Positions 51,630 through 59,828 of a DNA stretch of 64,000 nt are shown here, one piece after another. Where the stretch lies: contig NZ_RFFG01000025.1 of NCBI RefSeq assembly GCF_003696215.1, positions 36,696-100,695 on the forward strand, given 5' to 3'. Below the pieces are notes generated by a model. That model made no database searches, was not told the DNA's origin, and saw only the letters and a program-made list of their open reading frames with translations. The first letter of the stretch is position 1; the number at the start of each line of letters is the position of its first letter. The DNA comes from Actinomadura harenae (GTDB taxonomy: Bacteria > Actinomycetota > Actinomycetes > Streptosporangiales > Streptosporangiaceae). Made by a program: the position numbers and the translations under genes.

Positions 51630-52181
51630 ATGGCATTCGATGAGAGAACAGAGGAGCTGGCGCTGAAGGCCGCCCGCGGAGACGCGGGCGCGCTGGACGA
51701 GCTGCTTCGGAAGATCGAGCCGGACGTGCTCCGTCACGCGTCCCGCTTCCTGCCCAACCGACAGGACGCCGAGGAGGCGTGTCAGGACGCGTTGCTGCAG
51801 GTCGCACGCAACATCCACCGATTCGAGGGACGGTCCCGCTTCTCCACGTGGCTGCACGTGGTGGTGGCGAACTCGTCCCGGTCCACCTACCGCTCGCTGA
51901 AGCGCCGCTCCGTGGAGCAGGCGGGCGAACTGCCCCAGCAGCGCCCTGATCCGCGCCGGACGAGCGTGATCGCCGGATCCCGCGTCGACATCCTCGACGC
52001 GATGGAGGATCTGGAGTCCCGCAAGCCCGACCTGGTGCAGGCGCTGGTGCTGCGCGACGTGTCCCAGCTGGAGTACGCGGAGATCGCCGAGCAGCTGAAG
52101 CTGCCGCTCGGCACGGTCAAGTCGCGTATCCACGAGGCCCGCAAGCAGGTCCGGCAGACGCTCGGCGAGTCCTACACCTGA
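51630..52181 (+). CDS. ECF-type RNA polymerase sigma factor
   Basis: 183 residues from ATG 51630 (GAGG upstream). Region 2 covers ~25-95 (LRHASRFLPNRQDAEEACQDALLQVARNIHRFEGRSRFSTWLHVVVANSSRSTYR), retaining the acidic DAEE of region 2.2. Region 4 covers ~120-178 (ALVLRDVSQLEYAEIAEQLKLPLGTVKSRIHEARKQVR). No anti-sigma factor gene is adjacent; instead the divergent neighbour is a receptor-like Ser/Thr kinase. TATCAT at 51579-51584 on the plus strand could be its -10 and also overlaps the ATGATA that would serve the kinase. Confidence 0.9.
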   Translation: MAFDERTEELALKAARGDAGALDELLRKIEPDVLRHASRFLPNRQDAEEACQDALLQVARNIHRFEGRSRFSTWLHVVVANSSRSTYRSLKRRSVEQAGELPQQRPDPRRTSVIAGSRVDILDAMEDLESRKPDLVQALVLRDVSQLEYAEIAEQLKLPLGTVKSRIHEARKQVRQTLGESYT

Positions 52182-52339
52182 CCGTGGCGTCCGCCGGCCG
52201 GCGCGTCCGGCCGGCGGACGGCCCCGGCCTCGGCGCCCGCCCGCCCGGCACGGCTTCCCGCCTTCCGGATCCAAGGGTCGGCAATGGGTGGGCCAAGCGG
52301 GCGCGAATCAGCCCTGGTCAGGGGCGTTGCTGGGTCACC

Positions 52340-53377
52340 ATGCCCTGCATGGCCACTGGTACCGCCCCGCTCGCCCGGCCGGTCTTCGTGTTCGGCTGCC
52401 CGCGTTCGGGGACGACGCTGCTCCAGCTGATGCTGCACTCGCATCCGCGCATCGCGATCCCCGCCGAGACCCGGTTCGTCCTCCCGGCCTACACCGGAAG
52501 GTGCGACTTCGGTGACCTGACGGACAGGGAACGCAGACGCCGCCTCGCGGAGTGGATCACCGGGCGGCGCGCCTCCAAGTTCGCCGACCTCGGCCTGGAC
52601 GCGCCCGCGGTGGCCGAGGAGATCACCGACGGCCCGCCCACGCTCGGCTCGGCGCTCGGCATCGTGTTCCGCGCGTACGCGCGGCGCTTCGACAGCGCCC
52701 GCTGGGGAGACAAGCGGCCCAGCTACTCCAAGCACGTCCCGGCGCTGCTGCGAATGTTCCCGGACGCGCAGTTCGTCCACCTCGTCCGGGACGGCCGCGA
52801 CTGCGTGGCGTCGCTACGCGAGATGCCCTGGTACAAACTCGACGTGCACCACGCGATCGCGGCGTGGCGCGAGGCCGTCGACATCGGCCGCCGCACCGCC
52901 GACCGCCTCGGGCCCGACGGCTACCACGAGCTCCGCTACGAGGACCTCGTCGCGGATCCGGCCGGGAAACTCGCCGGACTGTGCCGGTTCCTCGGGGAGG
53001 AGTTCGACCCGGCGATGACGGAGCCGCGGCACATCGCGGAGCTGACCGTCCCGCCGCAGAAGAAGTGGCACAGCCGCACCCGGACCGCCGTGTCGTCCGG
53101 GCGCGTCGGCTCGTGGCGGACCCGGCTCGAGCCCTGGGAGATCGGGCTCGCGGAGGCCGCTTTCGGCGACCGCCTCACGGCCCACGGCTACGAGCCGAGC
53201 GGCCTGTCCCGGCCGAGCCCCGCGCTGCTCGCCAGGTTCGCCGCGACCGCCGCGCACCGCCGCATGGCGTACCGCAAGGCCGACGTGCGCGAACGCTGGC
53301 GGCGGCTGCACGAGCCCAACCCGGTCGCCTGCCTCCTCGAACCCGCCGCCACGACCGCCCCGTCGACCCCGGTCTGA
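52340..53377 (+). CDS. Sulfotransferase family protein
   Basis: 345 residues from ATG 52340 (ATG at 52349 is equally possible). It is a PAPS-dependent sulfotransferase fold: the 5'-phosphosulfate loop FVFGCPRSGTTLLQLMLHSHP (~14-34), the 3'-phosphate motif FVHLVRDGRDCVASLREMPWY (~150) and a later RYEDLVADPAGKLAGLCRFLG segment (~205). AETRFVLPAY and KRPSYSKHVPALLRMFPDA match bacterial Stf-type enzymes. The acceptor may be a carbohydrate, lipid or secondary metabolite. It sits alone between the sigma factor and otsA. Confidence 0.88.
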   Translation: MPCMATGTAPLARPVFVFGCPRSGTTLLQLMLHSHPRIAIPAETRFVLPAYTGRCDFGDLTDRERRRRLAEWITGRRASKFADLGLDAPAVAEEITDGPPTLGSALGIVFRAYARRFDSARWGDKRPSYSKHVPALLRMFPDAQFVHLVRDGRDCVASLREMPWYKLDVHHAIAAWREAVDIGRRTADRLGPDGYHELRYEDLVADPAGKLAGLCRFLGEEFDPAMTEPRHIAELTVPPQKKWHSRTRTAVSSGRVGSWRTRLEPWEIGLAEAAFGDRLTAHGYEPSGLSRPSPALLARFAATAAHRRMAYRKADVRERWRRLHEPNPVACLLEPAATTAPSTPV

Positions 53378-53397
53378 CCCGACGCCGGTCCGTCCGT

Positions 53398-54828
53398 CTA
53401 GTCGAGGGCGTCGAGCTGCTCGGCGAACCAGCGTGCGGGCGGCAGCGCGGTCGCGGCGGCGGCGAGGCGGCTACAGCGTTCGGCGCGCTCGCCGGACGGC
53501 ATGAGCAGCGCGTGGTGCAGCGCGGCGGCCGTCTGCGACACGTCGAACGGGTTGACCATGAGCGCGTCGTCCGCGAGTTCGGCGGCGGCCCCGGCCTCCC
53601 GGGACAGCACCAGCGCGCAGCCGTCCGCCGACAGCACCGGGCCCTCCTTCGCGACGAGGTTCATGCCGTCCCGGATCGGGTTCACCAGCAGGACGTCCGC
53701 CAGCGAGTACGCCGCGAGCGAGCGCGGATAGTCGTCGTCGACCCGCACGATCAGCGGATCCCAGGCGGGCGTTGCGAACTCCTCGGAGATCGCCCGCGCC
53801 GTCTCGTGGACGGCCTCGGTGTACGCGCGGTACTCGGCGAGGTCGGTCCGCGACGGGTACGCGAACGCCAGGTGGACGACCCGTCCGTGCCATTCGGGAT
53901 GCGTCGTGAGCAGCTCGCGGTAGGCGGCCAGGCCACGCACGATGTTCTTCGACAACTCCGTCCGGTCGACGCGGACGATCAGTTTGCGGTCGCCCACCTC
54001 CGCGCGCAGCGATTCCCGGCGTTCGGCGACGTCCTGCTGTGCGGCTCGTGCGCGCAGGGACTCACCGTCCACGCCGAGGCCGTGCACGCCGATCCGGGTC
54101 GTCCGGCCCGCGTAGGTGACGGTGCCGCCGTCCACGCGGGCGCCCGGGAGGAGTTCGGCGCAGCAGGCGAGGAAGGCGTCCGCCCAGCGCCGGGTGAGGA
54201 ATCCGGCGTGGTCCGCGCCGAGGATGCCGCCGAGGACGGCGGCGGCGATGTCGTCCGGCAGCATCCGGAAGTACTCCGGCGGCGCCCACGGCGTGTGCGA
54301 GAAGTGCGCGATGCGCAGGTCGGGACGCCGTTCGCGGAGCATGCGCGGCGCGAGCGACAGGTGGTAGTCCTGCACGACGGCCTTCGCACCCTCGCCGGAC
54401 GACTGGGCGACCGCGTCCGCGAAGGCCGCGTTGTACGCCTCGTAGGACTGCCAGTCGCGCCGGAACCGGGCGTCGAAGTGCGGCGCGACCGGCGTCTCGT
54501 ACAGCAGGTGGTGGACGAACCAGAGCGTCGAGTTGGCCACCGAGTTGTAGGCGCGCTGGAAGGTCGCGGCGGGGATGTCGAGCATCCGCACCGCCGCGTC
54601 GCCCGTGTCGTGGCCCGCCCGGTCGAGCCGTCCGTCCGGGGCGGCGCGGGCGGCCTCCCGGTCGGTGTCGCCGAGCGCCGCGCACACCCACAGGACGTCC
54701 GTTCCGGCCGCGACCCCGGCCAGCCCCGACACCAGGCCGCCGCCGCCGCGCCGCGCGGTCGGCCCGCCGTCCTCGCCCCGGGTGAACGACACCGGACCAC
54801 GGTTGGACGCCACCACGATCTGACTCAT
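53398..54828 (-). CDS. otsA: Trehalose-6-phosphate synthase
   Basis: 476 residues from ATG 54828, a GT20 enzyme that makes trehalose 6-phosphate from a nucleotide-activated glucose and glucose 6-phosphate. It has the N-terminal QIVVASNRGPVSFTRGEDGG then GGGGLVSGLAG (~28), the acceptor region NSVANSTLWFVHHLLYETP (~95), QDYHLSLAPRMLRERRPDLRIAHFSHTPWAPPEYFRMLP (~152) and the donor region with RVDRTELSKNI and NPIRDGMNLVAKE (~380). It belongs to the ASNRGP branch known from Streptomyces. otsB is at 44.9 kb. Confidence 0.93.
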   Translation of the reverse strand: MSQIVVASNRGPVSFTRGEDGGPTARRGGGGLVSGLAGVAAGTDVLWVCAALGDTDREAARAAPDGRLDRAGHDTGDAAVRMLDIPAATFQRAYNSVANSTLWFVHHLLYETPVAPHFDARFRRDWQSYEAYNAAFADAVAQSSGEGAKAVVQDYHLSLAPRMLRERRPDLRIAHFSHTPWAPPEYFRMLPDDIAAAVLGGILGADHAGFLTRRWADAFLACCAELLPGARVDGGTVTYAGRTTRIGVHGLGVDGESLRARAAQQDVAERRESLRAEVGDRKLIVRVDRTELSKNIVRGLAAYRELLTTHPEWHGRVVHLAFAYPSRTDLAEYRAYTEAVHETARAISEEFATPAWDPLIVRVDDDYPRSLAAYSLADVLLVNPIRDGMNLVAKEGPVLSADGCALVLSREAGAAAELADDALMVNPFDVSQTAAALHHALLMPSGERAERCSRLAAAATALPPARWFAEQLDALD

Positions 54829-55131
54829 GGAGGCAGCGTCTCAGCCGGGACGCCCGCCCATCAAAGGGACCCGCGTGATGCCCCGCCACAGACCTGTCCC
54901 CACCTCCACGGACGGCTCTCCGGGGCGTGACAGAAGTCTGTCGGCGTGACCAAGGACACCGTCTGAACGCGTCTCACCCGCCGAGACGCCGGTGTCCACG
55001 AACCAGTCAAGTCATGTAATCTCGGGCCACGGAGTTCGAAAGAACCCGTACTAAAACTTCATAACGCTCATCCAGAGGGGTGCAGGGAGCACAGTGGCCG
55101 AAGGGCCGGTCTTCCAGCTCAGCCCTCACAC
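54829..55131. promoter_or_regulatory. thrC promoter region and duplicated riboswitch 5' segment
   Basis: TAATCT at 55017-55022 (preceded by ATG) and ACTAAAAC near 55051 are candidate -10 regions. From 55055 to 55088 a 34-base segment is repeated at 55132-55165 with only two mismatches; the second copy belongs to the SAM riboswitch. Between the copies, AGGGCCGGTC (55102-55111) is an exact reverse complement of riboswitch bases 55164-55173. There is no coding sequence. Confidence 0.65.
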
Positions 55132-55140
55132 AACTTCATA

Positions 55141-55286
55141 TCGCTCATCCAGAGGGGTGGAGGGACCGGCCCTACGAAGCCCCGGCAACCACCCGGTTAG
55201 AACGCGCTCGCGAATCCCGCGAGGCCGACCGGGAAGTGGTGCCAACTCCGGCCTGCGACCAAAGTGGCGCAGGGAAGATGGGGAGA
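55141..55286 (+). promoter_or_regulatory. SAM-I (S-box) riboswitch upstream of thrC
   Basis: The conserved core is present in order: GAGGGGTGGAGGGACCGGCCC, GAAGCCCCGGCAACC, GGTGCCAACTCC and GAAGATGGGGAG. P1 pairs CTCATC (55144-55149) with GATGGG (55277-55282); P3 uses CCACCCGGT / ACCGGG..GTGG; P4 is CCTGCG-ACC-AAAG-TGG-CGCAGG. The 3' strand of P1 runs into GGGGAG, 15-20 bases before the thrC ATG, so ligand binding could mask the ribosome binding site. The P4 stem marks SAM-I, not SAM-IV. Confidence 0.93.
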
Positions 55287-55299
55287 AGGGCCTCGCTTC

Positions 55300-56544
55300 A
55301 TGGCGCTCACGTCTGCGACGAATCTCGGACCCGCCACCGCGCTGACCTGCCGCGAATGCGGCCACAGCCGCGACCTCGGACCGCACTACGCGTGCGAGGA
55401 GTGTTTCGGTCCGCTGGAGATCTCCTACGACTTCGGCGACGTCACCCGCGCGTCGATCGAGGCGGGACCGCGCAACATCTGGCGGTACAAGGGGCTGCTG
55501 CCCGTCCCGTCCGACATCGAGGAGACCCCGAACACCGAGCCCGGCCTGACCCGGCTCGTCCGCGCCGACCGTCTCGCCGGGAACCTCGGGCTCGCGAAGC
55601 TCTGGGTGAAGGACGACAGCGGCAACCCGACCCACTCGTTCAAGGACCGCGTCGTCGCGGTCGCCCTCGCCGCCGCCCGTGAGCTGGGCTTCCAGGTGCT
55701 GGCCTGCCCGTCCACGGGGAACCTGGCGAACGCGGTCGCCGCGGCCGCCGCCCGCGCGGGGATCCGCAGCGCGGTGTTCGTGCCGTCCGACCTGGAGGCG
55801 CAGAAGATCATCACGACGGCCGTGTACGGCGGCACGTTCGTGACCGTGGACGGCAACTACGACGACGTCAACCGGCTCGCCTCGGAGATCGCGGGCGAGC
55901 AGGAGGACTGGGCGTTCGTGAACGTCAACGTCCGGCCGTACTACGCCGAGGGGTCCAAGACGCTCGGCTACGAGATCGCCGAGCAGCTCGGGTGGCGGCT
56001 GCCGGACCAGATCGTGGTCCCGGTCGCGTCCGGCTCCCAGCTCACCAAGATCGACAAGGCGTTCCAGGAGCTGATCAAGCTCGGGCTCGTGGAGGACAAG
56101 CCGTACCGCGTGTTCGGCGCGCAGGCCGCGGGCTGCGACCCGGTCGCGCACGCCTTCAAGCAGGGCTGGGACGTGTTCCGCCCGGTCAAGCCCGCCACGA
56201 TCGCCAAGTCCCTGGCGATCGGCAACCCGGCGGACGGCACCTACGTGCTCGACGTCGCGCGCCGCACGGGCGGCACGGTCGAGGACGTCACCGACGAGCA
56301 GGTGGTCGAGGGCATCCGGCTGCTCGCCGCCACCGAGGGGATCTTCGGCGAGACCGCGGGCGGCGTCACCGTCGGCGTCCTGAAGAAGCTCACCGAGTCC
56401 GGCGTGCTCGACCCGTCCGCCGAGACCGTGATCATCAACTCGGGGGACGGCCTGAAGACCCTGGACGCCGTCGCCCCGGTCGTCGCGCCCACCGCCACCA
56501 TCGCCCCCACCCTGGCCGCGTTCCGCGCGGCCGGGATCGCCTGA
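55300..56544 (+). CDS. thrC: Threonine synthase
   Basis: 414 residues from ATG 55300. It converts O-phosphohomoserine to threonine with PLP. The N-terminus bears two CxxC pairs (TCRECGHSRDLGPHYACEECFGPLE), a rubredoxin-like knuckle found in the actinobacterial/archaeal type. The PLP lysine is in GNPTHSFKDRVV (~115), followed by CPSTGNLANAVAAAAARAG (phosphate loop) and VPVASGSQLTKIDKAFQEL. The gene is preceded by a SAM-I riboswitch, so SAM, whose precursor methionine competes for the same phosphohomoserine branch, would control it. cysO follows 12 bases later. Confidence 0.95.
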   Translation: MALTSATNLGPATALTCRECGHSRDLGPHYACEECFGPLEISYDFGDVTRASIEAGPRNIWRYKGLLPVPSDIEETPNTEPGLTRLVRADRLAGNLGLAKLWVKDDSGNPTHSFKDRVVAVALAAARELGFQVLACPSTGNLANAVAAAAARAGIRSAVFVPSDLEAQKIITTAVYGGTFVTVDGNYDDVNRLASEIAGEQEDWAFVNVNVRPYYAEGSKTLGYEIAEQLGWRLPDQIVVPVASGSQLTKIDKAFQELIKLGLVEDKPYRVFGAQAAGCDPVAHAFKQGWDVFRPVKPATIAKSLAIGNPADGTYVLDVARRTGGTVEDVTDEQVVEGIRLLAATEGIFGETAGGVTVGVLKKLTESGVLDPSAETVIINSGDGLKTLDAVAPVVAPTATIAPTLAAFRAAGIA

Positions 56545-56556
56545 GAGGAGCCTCCC

Positions 56557-56835
56557 ATGAGCACCGTGTCCGTCCGAATCCCGACCATCCTGCGGACCTA
56601 CACCGGCGGCGAGTCCGAGGTGAGCGCCGAGGGCGGCACCCTGCGCGCCGTGGTCGCCGACCTGGAGGCGTCCTACAGCGGCATCTCCGCCCGGATCCTG
56701 GACGACGGCGGCAAGATCCGCCGGTTCGTCAACGTCTACGTCGGCGACGAGGACGTCCGTTTCGCCGAGGGTCTCGACACTCCGACGCCGTCCGGCACGC
56801 AGATCTCCATCATTCCGGCGGTCGCCGGCGGCTGA
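56557..56835 (+). CDS. cysO: MoaD/ThiS-family sulfur carrier, CysO-like
   Basis: 92 residues, ubiquitin-like, ending in the Gly-Gly that is thiocarboxylated (IIPAVAGG). SVRIPTILRTYTGG at the start, LEASYSGISARILDDGG and RRFVNVYVGDEDVRF closely follow mycobacterial CysO, which donates sulfur to O-phosphoserine via CysM. No cysM or mec protease gene is next to it here; instead it is 12 bases behind thrC in the same riboswitch-controlled transcript. A strong terminator follows. The assignment to CysO and not MoaD rests on these motifs. Confidence 0.88.
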   Translation: MSTVSVRIPTILRTYTGGESEVSAEGGTLRAVVADLEASYSGISARILDDGGKIRRFVNVYVGDEDVRFAEGLDTPTPSGTQISIIPAVAGG

Positions 56836-56886
56836 TCCGGTCACGGCCCTGGTGGCCCGCAAGGAAGCATGACGTCCCGGCAAGAC

Positions 56887-56925
56887 CACAAAAGCCCTCT
56901 TTCTCTCTGAGAGAGGGCTTTTGTG
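56887..56925 (+). terminator. Intrinsic terminator after thrC-cysO
   Basis: 14-base perfect stem CACAAAAGCCCTCT / AGAGGGCTTTTGTG with an 11-base loop, A-rich on the 5' arm and T-rich on the 3' arm, 52 bases after the cysO stop. Confidence 0.93.
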
Positions 56926-56951
56926 TTGATTGTCGGGGTAAAGGCAGAGTC

Positions 56952-57575
56952 ATGGGGATAGTGGAGGATGTCGCCGGAGTGCTGCGCGCCCATCCGGCCG
57001 TGCGGGGGGTGGAACTGGTCGGATCGCGGGCGCGGGGGACGGCCGTGCGGAGTTCGGACTGGGACTTCGCGGTGGCCGTGGACGATTTCGGGGAGGTGTC
57101 CGCCGACCTGCCGGGACTCGTCGCCCCGTTCGACCCGGTGGCGGCGCAGTGGGACCCGCTCGGCTCGTGCGCCAGCTACCTGCTGGTGTTCGCCGGACCC
57201 GTGAAGGTGGACCTGCTGTTCCGGGACGTCCCGCGCCGTCCGGCCGGGCCGTGGCGGATCGGGCCGGACACGCTGTCCGCGGTCGACGCCCACTTCTGGG
57301 ACTGGATCCTGTGGCTGGTCAGCAAGCGCCAGCGCGGCATGGACGACCGGCTGCGCGGCGAACTGCTGACCATGAGCGGACAGCTCCTGGGCCCGCTCGG
57401 CGTCCAGGTCGTCCCGAGGTCGCTGGAGGAGGCCGTGACCGGCTACGTCCGGGCGCGGGGACGGCTGGAGACCCGGTACGGGCAGCGCGTGCCGCGCCGT
57501 CTCGAAACGGAGGTGCTTCCCCTCGTGCGCGCACGAGACGGTGACCATTACCGGCCGTCCGGTCTTCGCTTCTAG
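56952..57575 (+). CDS. Nucleotidyltransferase domain protein
   Basis: 207 residues from ATG 56952. The Pol-beta-type core is at the N-terminus: VELVGSRARGTAVRSSDWDFAVAV (GS-x-x-R-G ... D-W-D, ~21-44), with a third acidic residue in VKVDLLFRD (~85). The C-terminal half is helical (FWDWILWLVSKRQRG, then LEEAVTGYVRARGRLETRYG). The layout is that of stand-alone nucleotidyltransferases related to aminoglycoside adenylyltransferases; the target is unknown. No HEPN or MNT-antitoxin partner gene is adjacent. It starts 26 bases after the thrC-cysO terminator. Confidence 0.8.
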   Translation: MGIVEDVAGVLRAHPAVRGVELVGSRARGTAVRSSDWDFAVAVDDFGEVSADLPGLVAPFDPVAAQWDPLGSCASYLLVFAGPVKVDLLFRDVPRRPAGPWRIGPDTLSAVDAHFWDWILWLVSKRQRGMDDRLRGELLTMSGQLLGPLGVQVVPRSLEEAVTGYVRARGRLETRYGQRVPRRLETEVLPLVRARDGDHYRPSGLRF

Positions 57576-57763
57576 GGTCTGTCGCCTTGATCGGGCCGCT
57601 TATAAGGTCGGTGCCGATCACGCCGGGTCGACCCCGCCGCGGCCCCTGTCCAAGCCAGGGACGCGAGACACGGGTGGTGGTCGACGGTTCCCGCGTTTTG
57701 GCAGGGGCGGGATCCGGAACGGACCGCGGCTCCCCGGGCCGTTGACGATTCGGCGGGATTGGT

Positions 57764-57964
57764 ATGGCGCAGGGCACAGTCAAGTGGTTCAACGCGGACA
57801 AGGGCTACGGCTTCATCGCGGTGGACGGCGGCGCGGACGTCTTCGTCCACTACTCGGTCATCCAGATGGACGGCTACCGCAGCCTGGAGCAGGGCCAGCG
57901 GGTCGAGTTCGAGATCACCCAGAGCGACCGCGGCCCCCAGGCCGAGTCCGTCCGCCTCCTCTGA
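57764..57964 (+). CDS. cspA: Cold-shock domain protein
   Basis: 66 residues, one cold-shock domain with both RNP motifs: [17 protein letters not shown] (RNP1, KGYGFI) and ADVFVHYS (RNP2, VFVHY). It binds single-stranded RNA/DNA and acts as an RNA chaperone. TATAAG at 57601 may be the -10 box of a ~150-base leader, typical of csp genes; no RBS stands out near the ATG. Its stop is only four bases from the stop of the convergent glutaminase gene. Confidence 0.95.
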   Translation: MAQGTVKWFNADKGYGFIAVDGGADVFVHYSVIQMDGYRSLEQGQRVEFEITQSDRGPQAESVRLL

Positions 57965-57968
57965 AACC

Positions 57969-59828
57969 TCACCCGCGGGGTGGTGTCCCTGAGCGAGGTC
58001 CCGACGCCACGTGCGCGGCGAGCTGCTGGTCGGCGCGGCGCAGGCGGGCCGCGAGGCTGCGCGTCATCGCCCAGTGCAGCGCCTCCACGACCTGCGGACG
58101 GTCGTGCTCCAGCCGCTTCAGCGCGCCCCCGGTGAGGACCTGGCAGACCGTGGGCTCCGCCGCGACGATGCGGTAGGTCCGCGGGTCGTCGCGGCGCAGC
58201 GTGAGCTTGGTGACGGCCGTCCCCGGCCCCATGGACGCCACCTGCACCGGCACGGCCGGTTCGCCCTGCATGACCTGCGCGACCAGGCCGCCGGAGATGA
58301 CGAAGTAGAGCGACTCGTCCGGCTCGTCCCGGACGTCGAACAGGACCTCGCCGGGCGCGAGGCGGCGCTCGGCGAACAGCGGGGTCAGGACGTCCAGCAT
58401 GTCGGCGGGCAGGTCGCGCAGGACGTCCTGCTCGGGCAGCGGGACGACCTCTTCCCGGTCGGCCTCCGCCGCCGGGCCGGCCTCGGCGACCAGCGCGTCC
58501 TCGCACCACTCGAGCGCCTCGTCCAGGGACGCGAACGCGGTCTCGGCGGACGCCAGCGGCGACCGGCCCTCCCCGACGGCGACGACCGTCGTCACGCCGT
58601 GTTCCCGCAGTTCACGGACCAGCGCGTCCAGCAGGTTCACCGCGACGGGCTCGGCGCGCACGACGCGGTGCAGGTCCAGGATCAGCCAGCGGACGCCGTC
58701 GTGGTCGCCGGTGACCGCGCGCACCGCGACGTCCGTCGAAGCGAACCCGAGGTCGCCCTGCAGCTCGCACAGGGCGATGGCCCGCCCGCGCGTGCGCAGG
58801 ATCTCCCGCTCCGCGAACCGGCGGCTGCGCCGGGACGACACCGCGTCCCCACGGAGGTACCGGTGGATCGCGGACATCGTCCCGGTGACCGGACGCATCA
58901 GGTGAAGTCCGAATCGCGATGAAAGCTCCTGGCAGGCCGCGATCGCCCGGACGCTCGTCCCGCGCCGGTCCAGCGGCGGGCTGTACACGCCGATCCCGAG
59001 CTGGGACGGCAGCACCGCCACCAGCCCGCCCGCCACGCCGCTCTTGGCGGGCAGCCCGGACCGCAGCAGCCACTCGCCCGCGAAGTCGTAGGTCCCGGAC
59101 GTCGCCATCACCGCCATGACGTGCTCGGTCGTGTCCGTCCCGACGACCCGGCGGCCGGTCAGCGGGTTCACCCCGCCGGACGACAGCGTCATCGCCATGA
59201 CGGCCAGGTCCCGCGCGGTGACCAGCGTCGAGCAGGCCATGAAGTACACCTTCACGGCCTCGTCCACGTTGCCGTCGAGCGTCCCCGCGTTGCGCAGCAG
59301 GTAGCCGATCGCGCGGTTGTGGTCGCCGGTCCGCTCCTCGGACGCGAGCACCTCGTGGTCGACGCTGAGCTCCCGTCCGGCGAACGCGGACAGGCCGTCC
59401 AGGATGCGCTGGAACCGGCGTCCCCAGTCGTCCCCGTCCACCAGCGACGCGACGACGATCGCGCCCGCGTTCACCATCGGGTTCAGCGCCCGGCCCGTTC
59501 CGGCCTCCAGCCGGATCGCGTCGAACCCCTCGCCGGTCGGCTCGACCCCCACCTTCCGCAGGACGGCGTTCAGCCCCCGGTCGTGCAGCGCGAGCGCGTA
59601 GACGAACGGCTTGGAGACCGACTGGATCGTGAACGGGACGCCGGTGTCGCCCGCCTCGTAAACGTGCCCGTCCCGCGTCGCCAGCGCCAGCCCGAACAAC
59701 GACGGATCGGCCTTCCCGAGCGGCGGGATGTACGTCGCGACGTTCCCGTCGTCGATGCCCCCGATACGCGCGTGGACCTCGTCGAGCAACTGCTGGACAG
59801 GGCTCGTGACATCCCCGCCGCCGGCCAC
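57969..59828 (-). CDS. glsA: Glutaminase with STAS and cyclic-nucleotide-binding domains
   Basis: 619 residues from GTG 59828. Residues ~8-310 are a serine-dependent glutaminase that turns glutamine into glutamate and ammonia; the catalytic Ser70/Lys73 are in FTIQSVSKPFVYALAL, with NPMVNAGAIV, EVLASEERTGDHNRAIGYLLRN and SGLPAKSGVAGGLVAV motifs. A STAS domain (~345-460) and a cNMP-binding domain (~485-600: LAPGEVLFDVRDEPDESLYFVISGGLVAQV) follow. Such long actinobacterial GlsA forms suggest activity tuned by partner binding or nucleotide. The cNMP pocket lacks an obvious RxA arginine, so ligand binding is uncertain. Confidence 0.92.
   Translation of the reverse strand: MAGGGDVTSPVQQLLDEVHARIGGIDDGNVATYIPPLGKADPSLFGLALATRDGHVYEAGDTGVPFTIQSVSKPFVYALALHDRGLNAVLRKVGVEPTGEGFDAIRLEAGTGRALNPMVNAGAIVVASLVDGDDWGRRFQRILDGLSAFAGRELSVDHEVLASEERTGDHNRAIGYLLRNAGTLDGNVDEAVKVYFMACSTLVTARDLAVMAMTLSSGGVNPLTGRRVVGTDTTEHVMAVMATSGTYDFAGEWLLRSGLPAKSGVAGGLVAVLPSQLGIGVYSPPLDRRGTSVRAIAACQELSSRFGLHLMRPVTGTMSAIHRYLRGDAVSSRRSRRFAEREILRTRGRAIALCELQGDLGFASTDVAVRAVTGDHDGVRWLILDLHRVVRAEPVAVNLLDALVRELREHGVTTVVAVGEGRSPLASAETAFASLDEALEWCEDALVAEAGPAAEADREEVVPLPEQDVLRDLPADMLDVLTPLFAERRLAPGEVLFDVRDEPDESLYFVISGGLVAQVMQGEPAVPVQVASMGPGTAVTKLTLRRDDPRTYRIVAAEPTVCQVLTGGALKRLEHDRPQVVEALHWAMTRSLAARLRRADQQLAAHVASGPRSGTPPRG

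Noticed and set aside
55055..55131. A second complete SAM aptamer upstream of the thrC riboswitch
   Set aside because: Only the first 34 bases are duplicated. The GAAGCCCCGGCAACC and GGTGCCAA core elements are missing from the first copy.
56952..57575. MNT/HEPN toxin-antitoxin system
   Set aside because: The nucleotidyltransferase is larger than MNT antitoxins and no HEPN gene is adjacent.
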